The notes under the pieces are model-generated. The model saw nothing but the letters and a program-made list of their open reading frames with translations. It did not search any database and had not been told where the DNA came from. This document shows positions 9,018 to 17,001 of a stretch of 64,000 nucleotides of DNA, piece by piece. This stretch comes from CAVWDU01 sp963840725 (lineage in GTDB: Bacteria; Pseudomonadota; Gammaproteobacteria; Pseudomonadales; Halieaceae). The stretch covers positions 1 to 64,000 of the forward strand of contig CAWIZY010000003.1 of the NCBI GenBank assembly GCA_963840725.1, written 5' to 3'. Within the stretch, counting starts at the first letter, position 1, and each line of letters begins with the position of its first letter. The position numbers and the translations under genes are program-made.

Positions 9018-11291
9018 TCAGAAGCGATACTCAACCGTGGCACTGACGGTCAGTGGCGGTGCGTAAAAGACCGTGGTGTTGTCTTCCAGACCCAGGGTTG
9101 AAGGGCAGCCGCCCGAGCCAAAACAGTAACCCGCGGTCTTGATCTCCTCGTCAGTGAGATTTTTGCCATACAGACCAAGCAGCCAATTGTCGCTAGCGCT
9201 CGTCCACACTACGCTGGCGTTGACCATGTCATAGGAGTCCTGATCGAGGATGGGCGCAGGAACTTCAAACTGGGTGATATCCCCCTTATACGACCAGTTG
9301 GCGTTGATGTTCATGTTGCCGCCAAAGGCGCCCATATTGTAGGTAAACCCAACGTAGGCCATTTCTTCCGGCGTGTTCTGTATCTCCCGTTGGTCGGATA
9401 CATCCACGCCGTTCACGATCCACTCCTTGATATCAGTGTCAAGGAAACTGGCGGCCACCTGCATGCTGAAGTTCTCGGTGAACAGGAAGTTGCCCTCGAT
9501 CTCGATACCCGATATTTCAGCCTCGCCAGCATTTGTGAGCGTGCCGACAAAGTCGTCGTTGATCCCATCGCCGTTGGTGTCAATACCTACTGAGCCGGGC
9601 ACCTGCATATCGGAATACTCAGAGTAGAACACCGCGATATTGGTGATCGCACGACCGTCCCAGTACACCGACTTGAAGCCGATTTCATAGGAATCCAGCT
9701 GCTCGGGATCGACGCCTTCCTCAACAGCCGGCGTCACCAGGTTGGCACCGCGCGGGTCAAACATGCCCGCCTTGAATCCCTGGCTGTACCCTGCATAAAC
9801 AGTGATGTCATCAGTCCACAGGTAGCTGACGTTAATGCGCGGCGAGAAATCGTAAAAGGTGCGCTCCGCCTCGTAGTCACTGGTCACCGCGAGCAGCACG
9901 GCATCATCATTGCCGAAGAATGGCGAGCCGCCGGCGCCGAGGTAACTACCGCGGAACACATCTGCACTGCGCTTGTCTTCGGTGTAGCGCCCGCCTACGG
10001 CAACCGACAACTGATCGGTGAAGTTCCACGTCAAGTCAGCAAACACAGACCAGGATTCGGTATCCACTTTTCCGCCGGTGTACGCTGTGAGCTCACTGCC
10101 ATATGCTGCGCGCCCGAGTTGGCCTAGCACCACGTCGAAATCGTTGGAGGCTTCCGCGTCGATGTAGTAGAACCCGGTGACCAGATTCATTTGCTCGCTG
10201 TTGAACAGCAACTGGAATTCCTGGCTGAACTGCTCATTGTCATAGATTACCGGCGCGTCAAAATCGTCGACGGCCAGGCTGTCGAAGTCGATAACGGACT
10301 CGGTGTAATCCTCACGGTCGGCGGTAATGGAGCGGAATGTCCAGTTGTCGCCAAGATTCCAGTCAAGCCCAAGCATCCACCCTTTGGACTGAACTTCATT
10401 GTTGCCATTGATGCCGGAGGTCGAGATGTTATCGCTGGCACCTGCGGTGGTGTCATAGATGTCGTTCAATACCGGAGCACCGGAGACCGCTCCCGGGAAG
10501 GGACGGTAGCCCGCCACCGCGCTGGAATCATCCTGTGTGTCATCATAGGAGAAGCGCACCAGGATGTCGTCAGTTGGCAGCCATTCCGCGCTTAAACGGT
10601 AAGCAAAAATATCCTTGTCATACTGGTCATCGCCGGTGGTCTTGTTCTCCCCATAACCGTCGCGCTGGAAGGACGCCACTGCGCCGCCGACGCGGAAGCT
10701 GTCACCGAGGGGCACAGATACCGTTCCGACCAGGTCGACCTGGTCATAGGAGCCGTAAGTACCTTTGAGTGAGCCACTGAATTCATCGCTGAGTCGGCGA
10801 GTTACATACTTGATCGCGCCGCCCACGGTATTGCGTCCGTAGAGCGTACCCTGCGGACCGCGCAGTACCTCGATACGTTCCACATCGTAAATATCCAGCA
10901 CCGCTGCCTGCGGCCGCGCCAGAAAGACGTCGTCGAGGTACAAACCTACGCCCTGCTCATACCCCGCCAGCGGGTCCTGCTGACCGACACCGCGAATGAA
11001 CGCGGTCAATGTCGTATTGGTCGCACGGGAGGGTTCAAGCGTGACACTGGGGACCGACTGGGCCAACTCAGTGATATCGGATGCACCTTTGAGTTTCAGA
11101 GCATCACCGGACAAAGCCGTCACCGCAATCGGCACATCTTGCAGACTTTCGGAACGGCGGCGAGCGGTAACGACCACCTCCTCCAGCGCGAAACCGGTTT
11201 CCTCGCTCTGCGCAACAACGGTGGGGGAACTGACCGCTGTGGCCAGGGCGACTGCAGCAAATAGCGGGGTACGGGCGATTCTTGGTTTCAT
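9018..11291 (-). CDS. TonB-dependent outer-membrane receptor
   Basis: A 757-residue receptor with an N-terminal signal peptide (MKPRIARTPLFAAVALATAV, cleavage near VVAQ). It has a TonB box-like LEEVVVTARRR, the plug domain with VEVLRGPQGTLYGRNTVGG-type sequence, and a C-terminal barrel ending YRF. It imports a substrate across the outer membrane using TonB energy; no siderophore-specific signature is visible and the context points to an organic carboxylate. The ATG at 11291 follows AAGAGG and is preferred to an upstream ATG at 11351 that would spoil the signal peptide. Its promoter (11393-11421) has a TetR-type operator in the spacer. Confidence 0.92.
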   Translation of the reverse strand: MKPRIARTPLFAAVALATAVSSPTVVAQSEETGFALEEVVVTARRRSESLQDVPIAVTALSGDALKLKGASDITELAQSVPSVTLEPSRATNTTLTAFIRGVGQQDPLAGYEQGVGLYLDDVFLARPQAAVLDIYDVERIEVLRGPQGTLYGRNTVGGAIKYVTRRLSDEFSGSLKGTYGSYDQVDLVGTVSVPLGDSFRVGGAVASFQRDGYGENKTTGDDQYDKDIFAYRLSAEWLPTDDILVRFSYDDTQDDSSAVAGYRPFPGAVSGAPVLNDIYDTTAGASDNISTSGINGNNEVQSKGWMLGLDWNLGDNWTFRSITADREDYTESVIDFDSLAVDDFDAPVIYDNEQFSQEFQLLFNSEQMNLVTGFYYIDAEASNDFDVVLGQLGRAAYGSELTAYTGGKVDTESWSVFADLTWNFTDQLSVAVGGRYTEDKRSADVFRGSYLGAGGSPFFGNDDAVLLAVTSDYEAERTFYDFSPRINVSYLWTDDITVYAGYSQGFKAGMFDPRGANLVTPAVEEGVDPEQLDSYEIGFKSVYWDGRAITNIAVFYSEYSDMQVPGSVGIDTNGDGINDDFVGTLTNAGEAEISGIEIEGNFLFTENFSMQVAASFLDTDIKEWIVNGVDVSDQREIQNTPEEMAYVGFTYNMGAFGGNMNINANWSYKGDITQFEVPAPILDQDSYDMVNASVVWTSASDNWLLGLYGKNLTDEEIKTAGYCFGSGGCPSTLGLEDNTTVFYAPPLTVSATVEYRF

Positions 11292-11366
11292 GATGGAGAC
11301 CTCTTTTCGAGTTTTATAGTGATAAGAAATCTTCTTGTTACTGGCTGGCATCCTACAGAAGCCGTT

Positions 11367-11382
11367 TTCAACGTTTGTTGAA
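11367..11382. promoter_or_regulatory. Operator TTCAAC-N4-GTTGAA (receptor, downstream copy)
   Basis: A perfect 6+6 palindrome with spacer GTTT, lying just downstream of the predicted transcription start of the TonB receptor gene. The same palindrome recurs at 11399-11414 and 12929-12944. Confidence 0.75.
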
Positions 11383-11392
11383 TTTGTGTGAA

Positions 11393-11421
11393 AACTTATT
11401 CAACATGCGTTGAATTGTCAA
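11393..11421 (-). promoter_or_regulatory. TonB receptor promoter with operator in the spacer
   Basis: On the minus strand a perfect -35 (TTGACA, 11416-11421) is followed by 17 bp and a weaker -10 (TAAGTT, 11393-11398). The spacer is occupied by the palindrome TTCAAC-N4-GTTGAA (11399-11414). A repressor bound there would block RNA polymerase directly. The symporter promoter has the same architecture. Confidence 0.7.
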
Positions 11422-11444
11422 GACCCAGTGTGAATTATTTCCAG

Positions 11445-12884
11445 TCAGGCTGACTGGGCACGCAGCCTGTTGCGTGTCAGCAGCAGGCCAGCCAGACCAA
11501 ATACCAGGGACGCCAGAATTCCGTAGGTGGCTGATACTGCTGGATTTTCAACGCCCCCAAACAGGTTAAACCAGAGGTGAAGTGCCAACCCGATAGCAGC
11601 GGACCCCGCCACTACCCACAGGGGAATATGGCGGCGCACCAACACGCCAAACAGCACCGGCACCAGGGATGCGGCCGCCAGACCATAGACGCCTTTCTGG
11701 GCAAAAAGGCCAATCAAGGGAGGCGGGTTCCAGGCCAGCACCACCCCAACCACGCCCACGCCTACCAGCACCCAGCGCGAAAGCACGAGGCCATCGTGGC
11801 GCTTACCCGCCAGCGGATGCACGATGTCGTTGACCACCATGGCCGCGAGAGACACCAGGATTCCATCCAGCGTACTCATGCCCGCGGCAAGCAATGTGAT
11901 GAAAATAAACACCAGGACATATTCTCCCCACACAGAACTGCCGAACTCCTGCAACAGGTACTCCCGCACGACCGTATCCTGCGCCTCCACCTCAAGTCCG
12001 GATAGCCGGGCATAGAAACCGATCATCAGCATTAGCGTGAACAGCGAGCCCACGACCACCGTGGTGCCGATGAACTTGTTAATGTCTTTTTCGCTGCGCA
12101 GGTAAAGCACCTTGGTGAGAATGTGCGGCTGCAGCATCAGGGCAAAAGTAATAACAAAACCGCTGAGAAACACCGAGAAGAAGTCGAAGTAGAGACTGCT
12201 GTCGTTGTTATAGGCTGAGGCGTACCCCTCGCCCACGCTGCGCAAGGCGGCGAAAAAGTCCCCGTCAAAGTACTGCCAACCCTGCAGAAACAGCACCGCT
12301 GTAACGAGCATCATCATGATACCCTGCAGGGAATTGGTGTAGGCATGGGCATAGGTGCCCCCCATCAACACATAGGAGAAAACAAACACCAGCACCGCTA
12401 CCAGGGCCGTTTTTTGATCGATGGGAAACAGGCCGGTCACCAGCAGGCTGCAACCGACAAGTATCAGCACAACAAACGTGATAGACAGCAGATTGATAAA
12501 GGCGAAGAACAGACTGAATCCGCGATGGTTGTACCGATAGTATATCCACTGCGGTATGGTCAGGGCGGCGCCACTCTCACCGACGCGCAGAAAGCCTCGA
12601 GTCAGTACCAGAAAAGCCGAAAGAATACCCAGCGAACCGGCGACACCATAGTGCAGGTAAGCGGAGAGTCCGTGGACATATACAAAGCCCGGATTGATCA
12701 CAAACGTTGCCGTGGAGGAAATCGAGGCGGCGAGCGTGATGCCAACGATGTAAGGGCTCATGTCCTTATTACCGATGGAAAAACCCTCCACCGTGCGCGT
12801 GCGGCGCATACCCAACCAGGACAGCCAGTAAACCAGCAGGGCGTAGGCTGCCACTAAAAGATACTTGAAAATCTCCGGAGTCAT
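11445..12884 (-). CDS. Sodium:solute symporter (SSS family)
   Basis: A 479-residue inner-membrane transporter with about 13 hydrophobic segments and the SSS/PutP layout. An N-terminal GMRRTRTVEGFSIGNKDMSP region is followed by ASISSTATFVINPGF and the conserved LLAAGMSTLDGILVSLAA segment. It would co-transport an organic solute with Na+ into the cytoplasm. It lies downstream of the divergent TetR gene and is read away from it under a promoter containing the same operator as the TonB receptor promoter. It is probably the inner-membrane partner of that receptor. A short inverted repeat (11441-11457) overlaps the stop codon. Confidence 0.9.
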   Translation of the reverse strand: MTPEIFKYLLVAAYALLVYWLSWLGMRRTRTVEGFSIGNKDMSPYIVGITLAASISSTATFVINPGFVYVHGLSAYLHYGVAGSLGILSAFLVLTRGFLRVGESGAALTIPQWIYYRYNHRGFSLFFAFINLLSITFVVLILVGCSLLVTGLFPIDQKTALVAVLVFVFSYVLMGGTYAHAYTNSLQGIMMMLVTAVLFLQGWQYFDGDFFAALRSVGEGYASAYNNDSSLYFDFFSVFLSGFVITFALMLQPHILTKVLYLRSEKDINKFIGTTVVVGSLFTLMLMIGFYARLSGLEVEAQDTVVREYLLQEFGSSVWGEYVLVFIFITLLAAGMSTLDGILVSLAAMVVNDIVHPLAGKRHDGLVLSRWVLVGVGVVGVVLAWNPPPLIGLFAQKGVYGLAAASLVPVLFGVLVRRHIPLWVVAGSAAIGLALHLWFNLFGGVENPAVSATYGILASLVFGLAGLLLTRNRLRAQSA

Positions 12885-12922
12885 GGGCGCGCCTATGGTC
12901 TTAATATCTCTATTTGTATCAC

Positions 12923-12958
12923 AGCATATTCAACAAGCGTTGAATTATCAACTATACT
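12923..12958. promoter_or_regulatory. Divergent promoters and shared TetR operator
   Basis: For the symporter (minus strand) the -35 is TTGATA (12946-12951) and the -10 is TATGCT (12923-12928), with a 17-bp spacer containing TTCAAC-N4-GTTGAA (12929-12944). For the regulator (plus strand) the left operator arm TTCAAC (12929-12934) can serve as -35, with TATACT (12953-12958) as -10 at 18 bp spacing. One operator thus covers both promoters, implying control of the symporter and autoregulation. Confidence 0.7.
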
Positions 12959-12990
12959 AACCTCTGGCAAGTTTCAATTCAGGTTATTTA

Positions 12991-13647
12991 ATGAGCAGAA
13001 AATCCCCCAGTCCGAAGAGCGAACGCATACTCGATGTCGCGGAAGAGCTCTTCGCTTTGCACGGTTACGATGGCGTCACCCTGCGCCAGATTGCCAATGG
13101 AGCAGGCGTAGACGTTGCCCTGGCTAGCTATCACTTCGGCAAGAAACTTGATCTTTTCAACGCAGTGTTTGAACGCCGCGCGGTCGAACTGAACGAATCA
13201 CGATTGAGTGCCTTGCGGAACTGCCAGAAAAAAGCGGGGCATGGAGGCCCGAGTGTGGAAGAGATAATTGAGGCTTTTTTACGGCCGCTGGAAATCGCCC
13301 AGGAAACCGGCGACCAGGGCTGGACCAACTATCTCGCACTGATCGCATACGTCAATAACTCACCCTACTGGGGGCAAAAGATGATGTCCAAACTGTTTGA
13401 CAAGCTGGTGCTGGAATTCATCGAAGCCCTGCGTGAGGCACTGCCCGGCGCACGTGATGAGGACCTGTACTGGTGCTACCATAATCTATCCGGCGCACTC
13501 ACCCTGACCCTGGCACAGACAGGTCGCATCGATAGGCTGTCGGGCGGCAAATGCCGCTCCAGCGATTTCGAGGCAGCCTACGACCATATGATTCCATTTT
13601 CCGCCGCGGGCTTTCGCGTTGTGTGCAGTGCCACCAAGAGCCGTTAG
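12991..13647 (+). CDS. TetR-family transcriptional regulator
   Basis: A 218-residue repressor-like protein. The N-terminal helix-turn-helix is clear: RILDVAEELFALHGYDGVTL, then RQIANGAGVDVALASYHFG (roughly residues 12-55). The C-terminal ligand-binding part is of the type with a PYWGQKMM/LREALPG segment. It is divergent from the SSS symporter and shares an operator with it; two more copies of the operator lie upstream of the TonB receptor. Its likely ligand is the imported compound or its CoA ester (inference). The TAG stop abuts a RAYT-1 repeat. Confidence 0.9.
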   Translation: MSRKSPSPKSERILDVAEELFALHGYDGVTLRQIANGAGVDVALASYHFGKKLDLFNAVFERRAVELNESRLSALRNCQKKAGHGGPSVEEIIEAFLRPLEIAQETGDQGWTNYLALIAYVNNSPYWGQKMMSKLFDKLVLEFIEALREALPGARDEDLYWCYHNLSGALTLTLAQTGRIDRLSGGKCRSSDFEAAYDHMIPFSAAGFRVVCSATKSR

Positions 13648-13670
13648 AACCAAGGGGTCAGACTCCTTGA
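13647..13670. repeat. Solo RAYT-1 repeat, left side of methanethiol oxidase cluster
   Basis: Contains CCAAGGGGTCAGACTCC at 13650-13666 in the inverted orientation, beginning on the last base of the TetR stop codon. The 24-bp block is identical to the block at 16974-16997 in the same orientation. Confidence 0.9.
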
Positions 13671-13711
13671 CGATGTCATTGCCAGCCTCAAGAACGAAAA
13701 TCAACAGCCTG

Positions 13712-14953
13712 CTATGGATCCCCAATCCCAACTGACCTCCCATCCGCCTCCAGTGCTGCCACATTATCTCCGGTCAGGGATTCCAGGAAAGCCAACAGTT
13801 CTGCTACCTGAACTTCGGAAAGATTCAAAGGCCTGATTCTGGGATCGAGCCCCGGATGTGGCACCCCACCCCGGTTGTACCAGCTGACCACACTACTGAG
13901 ATCGGGAAACGAACCGTCGTGCATATAGGGCTTGGTCAGGGCCACGTTGCGCAGCGAGGGCACCCGAAATAGCCAACGATCCCCGCTTCGCCCCGTCGCC
14001 TCGTAGCGACCCAGGTCGTTGGCAGCCGCGGTTTCGAAACTGACCGTGGGCACCACACTGACGCCGGGCGCAAGGCGCACAGGTTCGCGGTCCGCCCCAA
14101 TGCCCATGGAGCGTGCGTAGCCGACACCGGTATCGTAAAACTTGTCGTTGCTGAAATGCGCGTGATCCTGCTCAACGGTGTGGCAGCTGACACACCCGGC
14201 GTCGCGAAAAACCTGCCAGCCCCCTTTGGCCTCAGGGGATAGCGACTCTTCCTTACCAAAATACCAGCGATCGAAGGGTGAATTACCTGACACCAGACCT
14301 CTCTGATAACTGGCCAGTGCCATGCCGAGAGTCTCGACGGTCAGGCCCTGCTCGAACGCCTCCTCGAATAATCCGTTGTAGTCCTCCGCATTGACGATTG
14401 AAGTCAGCACCGCACCGATTGACGGATTGGCCATTTCGTTGTGCAGCAACAGTGGCTGCCAGACCTGATTCGCGAGGGAGTATTCTCGCCCGTCATGAAA
14501 CAGCACCCGGCGGTATCCCACGTTATACAGCGCCGGTGCATTGCGCTTCACGAAGCGTCCTTCGACCCCTACCGGGGTGCGCACCTCACGCTGGGTAAAG
14601 CCCTGTTCGGGCACATGACACATGCCGCAGGACAGAGAGCCGTTGACCGAAAGGCGGCGATCAAAAAAAAGCTTGCGGCCCAGGGCGATCTTTCTCGCAG
14701 TCGGTGGGTTACGCACGGGAGTGTCCATAGCCGGAAGGCCCAGGGGCGGCTTGCGGATATTTTCCAGCAGCGGCGCAGGCTTGCCAACATTATGCGGTAC
14801 TACCCGGGACAATGGAGGCTGGTCAGCTGCCCCGCTCGCTATGCCTGCCAGGCAAAACAGAAGCAGCGCCAATAAGCACCGGGCAATCGGACCAATGCTT
14901 TGTACTCGACTGGAAAAGTCGGCTTTTTCAGCTAGGCTTAATGCGAAAATCAT
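13712..14953 (-). CDS. MauG/cytochrome c peroxidase-like di-heme protein
   Basis: About 413 residues, exported, with two c-type heme motifs: SCGMCH near residue 112 and CVSCH near residue 260. The family core is visible (LGRKLFFDRRLSVNGS, FKRNAPALYN-like, FRVPSLRNVALTKPYMHDGS). MauG/CCP proteins either reduce peroxide or oxidise protein side chains. The gene is divergent from methanethiol oxidase, and mauG homologues are known beside mtoX, so a maturation or electron-transfer role is likely. The start at 14953 is uncertain: it leaves only 18 bp to the divergent gene and lacks a clear ribosome site. A later start before CLLALLLFCLAGIASGA is possible. Confidence 0.85.
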   Translation of the reverse strand: MIFALSLAEKADFSSRVQSIGPIARCLLALLLFCLAGIASGAADQPPLSRVVPHNVGKPAPLLENIRKPPLGLPAMDTPVRNPPTARKIALGRKLFFDRRLSVNGSLSCGMCHVPEQGFTQREVRTPVGVEGRFVKRNAPALYNVGYRRVLFHDGREYSLANQVWQPLLLHNEMANPSIGAVLTSIVNAEDYNGLFEEAFEQGLTVETLGMALASYQRGLVSGNSPFDRWYFGKEESLSPEAKGGWQVFRDAGCVSCHTVEQDHAHFSNDKFYDTGVGYARSMGIGADREPVRLAPGVSVVPTVSFETAAANDLGRYEATGRSGDRWLFRVPSLRNVALTKPYMHDGSFPDLSSVVSWYNRGGVPHPGLDPRIRPLNLSEVQVAELLAFLESLTGDNVAALEADGRSVGIGDP

Positions 14954-14971
14954 AATCAGGCGAGGCGTATC

Positions 14972-16279
14972 ATGCGATTCCTGTTTGTGTTTGCCTTTTT
15001 GTTTTCCCTGTCGGCCTCTGCCGACGAAACCTGTATGTCTCCCTACATGGCCAAGATAGAAGGTCAGGAGGACTTCGTCTACATCTGGACGCTCGGTCTG
15101 GAGGGAATCGGTGACGAGCAGGACAAGTTGGTGACCGTCGGCGTCAATCCGAACTCTGACAACTTTGGCAAGGTGGTTCACTCATTGTCTGTTGGCGGGC
15201 GCAACGAAGCGCACCACTCGGGCCTCAGCGACGACAGGCGCTACTTGTGGGCCGGGGGGCTGGATACCAATAAGATTTTCATCTTCGACGTGCATACGGA
15301 CCCGGCCAAACCGACTTTGCATAAAACCATCAACGACTTTGTCAGCAAGAGCGGCGGAGTAGTAGGGCCTCACACCCACTATGCCCTCCCAGGCCGCATG
15401 CTGATTACCGGGCTCTCCAACAACCGCGACCACGGTGGTCGCACCGGCATGGTGGAATACACCAATGCCGGTGACTACATCAAAACCTACTGGATGCCCA
15501 CCGACGATAACCTGCAGGGGGCGGCCAAGAATGGTCAGTTCGCCGACGGCTACGGCTATGACCTGCGCGCCCTGCCTCGCCGCAATGTAATGGTAAGCTC
15601 CTCCTTTACCGGCTGGAATAACTACATGATGAACCTCGGGGCGATGATGGCCGATCCCGAGGCAATGAAAGCGTTCGGAAACACCGTGGTAGTCTGGGAC
15701 CTGCATGCGCGCAAGCCCATCAAAGTACTCGACGTACCCGGCGCTCCGCTGGAAGTCCGTTGCGCCTGGAACGAGAAGCATGACTACTGCTTCACGACCA
15801 CGGCCCTGACCTCCAAGGTCTGGCTGATCTATCTCGACGATCAGGGAGAATGGCAGTCGCAACAGGTTGGCGATATTGGCGATGCCGCCAAGATTCCCCT
15901 GCCGGTGGACATCTCCATCACCAAAGACGACACGCGCTTGTGGATCAACACCTGGAACGACGGCATGACCCGATTGTACGACATCAGCGACCCATTCAAT
16001 GCCGAGCAATTATGGGAGAAGAAGATCGGTGAGCAAGTGAACATGGTGTCCCAGAGCTGGGACGGCAAGCGTCTGTACTACACCTCGTCCCTGCTAGGTA
16101 ACTGGGACAAAACAGCCCCCGAGGGGCCGGACCTGCAATACTTCAAGCTCTATACCTACGACGGCCAGAAGCTGGAGCAGGCTATGGCCATTGATTTCAT
16201 CGCCGAGAAACTGGGCGCTCCCCATCAGATGCGCTTTGGCGCCTACTCGCTCTACGGGGACAAGGTCTCAATACGTTGA
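14972..16279 (+). CDS. mtoX: Methanethiol oxidase (SBP56 family)
   Basis: A 435-residue exported protein of the SBP56/selenium-binding protein family, whose bacterial members are copper-dependent methanethiol oxidases (methanethiol + O2 to formaldehyde, H2S and H2O2). The signal peptide is about residues 1-18 (ending SASA). Family motifs include the N-terminal TCMSPYMA, the His-rich HHSGLS and PHTHYALPG segments, a beta-propeller-like body, and GAPHQMRFG near the C-terminus. The ATG at 14972 follows AGGCGAGG. The downstream SCO1/SenC gene overlaps its stop, and a mauG-like gene is divergent, matching published mtoX loci. The oxidase function is inferred from family and context. Confidence 0.85.
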   Translation: MRFLFVFAFLFSLSASADETCMSPYMAKIEGQEDFVYIWTLGLEGIGDEQDKLVTVGVNPNSDNFGKVVHSLSVGGRNEAHHSGLSDDRRYLWAGGLDTNKIFIFDVHTDPAKPTLHKTINDFVSKSGGVVGPHTHYALPGRMLITGLSNNRDHGGRTGMVEYTNAGDYIKTYWMPTDDNLQGAAKNGQFADGYGYDLRALPRRNVMVSSSFTGWNNYMMNLGAMMADPEAMKAFGNTVVVWDLHARKPIKVLDVPGAPLEVRCAWNEKHDYCFTTTALTSKVWLIYLDDQGEWQSQQVGDIGDAAKIPLPVDISITKDDTRLWINTWNDGMTRLYDISDPFNAEQLWEKKIGEQVNMVSQSWDGKRLYYTSSLLGNWDKTAPEGPDLQYFKLYTYDGQKLEQAMAIDFIAEKLGAPHQMRFGAYSLYGDKVSIR

Positions 16280-16971
16280 ACCACGCTCTGGAACTGCTAC
16301 GCCGGCTCTCCTTCGGCGCAGTGCTGCTCTGCGTCAGCGCTTCAGTTGCTGCGGAAACGTCTACCACGGTCCTTGCCCCGGGTTACGGGCCGTTAAAATT
16401 TGTGCCACCGGCTGTCGGCAGCTATGAACTGCCACCGCTCGGCAAAGCGCAGGACGGCGCTGTTATCGACAAGAACAGAAAAGCCCTGCGCCTGTACGAC
16501 CTGATTGGCGATAAGCTGGTGGTTATGGGGTTCATCTACACTCACTGTCCAGATCTGAACGGTTGCCCACTGGCCAGCTACGTCATGAAACAACTGCAGA
16601 TGCGCCTGCTGGAGACCGCTGAGTTAAAAGACAAGGTGCGGCTGATCAGCCTAAGCTTTGACCCGCTCCTCGATACCCCGGATGTGATGCGCGACTACTC
16701 GATGCACTTTCGCCGCAAGGGCTTCGACTGGCGCTTCCTCACAACAAACTCGGAGGCTCAACTGCACCCCATCCTCGAGGCCTACGGCCAGTATCGCAAC
16801 ATGTTCTATAACGAGGACGGCAGCTACTCCGGCACCATGTCCCACATCCTGCGAGTCTATCTTATCGACAATGACCGGCGCATCCGTAATATCTACAGCG
16901 CAGGCTTCCTGCACGTGGACACAGTGATGAACGACCTCCGCACACTGCAACTGAATGAAGTGTCCAAATAA
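16276..16971 (+). CDS. SCO1/SenC-family copper chaperone-like protein
   Basis: A 231-residue exported thioredoxin-fold protein. The signal peptide (about residues 1-26, ending SVAAE) is followed by a SCO-like domain with MGFIYTHCPDLNGCPLASY near residue 95 and a conserved His in TMSHILRVYLID. Canonical SCO proteins have CxxxC; here the cysteines are separated by five residues, which may alter copper binding. Translation starts at a TTG (16276) that overlaps the mtoX stop as TTGA, implying coupling. It probably delivers copper to methanethiol oxidase. Confidence 0.85.
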   Translation: MNHALELLRRLSFGAVLLCVSASVAAETSTTVLAPGYGPLKFVPPAVGSYELPPLGKAQDGAVIDKNRKALRLYDLIGDKLVVMGFIYTHCPDLNGCPLASYVMKQLQMRLLETAELKDKVRLISLSFDPLLDTPDVMRDYSMHFRRKGFDWRFLTTNSEAQLHPILEAYGQYRNMFYNEDGSYSGTMSHILRVYLIDNDRRIRNIYSAGFLHVDTVMNDLRTLQLNEVSK

Positions 16972-16973
16972 TG

Positions 16974-17001
16974 GAACCAAGGGGTCAGACTCCTTGATCG
17001 C
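16974..17001. repeat. RAYT-1 repeat, 3' end of RAYT-1 and right side of the mto cluster
   Basis: Contains CCAAGGGGTCAGACTCC at 16977-16993 and extends into TTGATCGC, shared with the copy at 6213-6237. It starts 3 bp after the SCO stop codon and encodes the last codons and the stop (16985-16987) of RAYT-1 on the minus strand, so it marks the transposon-side boundary. Confidence 0.9.

Noticed and set aside
14907..14930. Hairpin CGACT/AGTCG followed by GCTTTTT as a terminator before mtoX
   Set aside because: Stem is only 5 bp and lies where the divergent promoter should be; there is no upstream gene in that direction to terminate.
15182..16009. 275-codon minus-strand frame opposite mtoX
   Set aside because: Entirely inside a gene with strong family motifs; composition is that of an antisense shadow.
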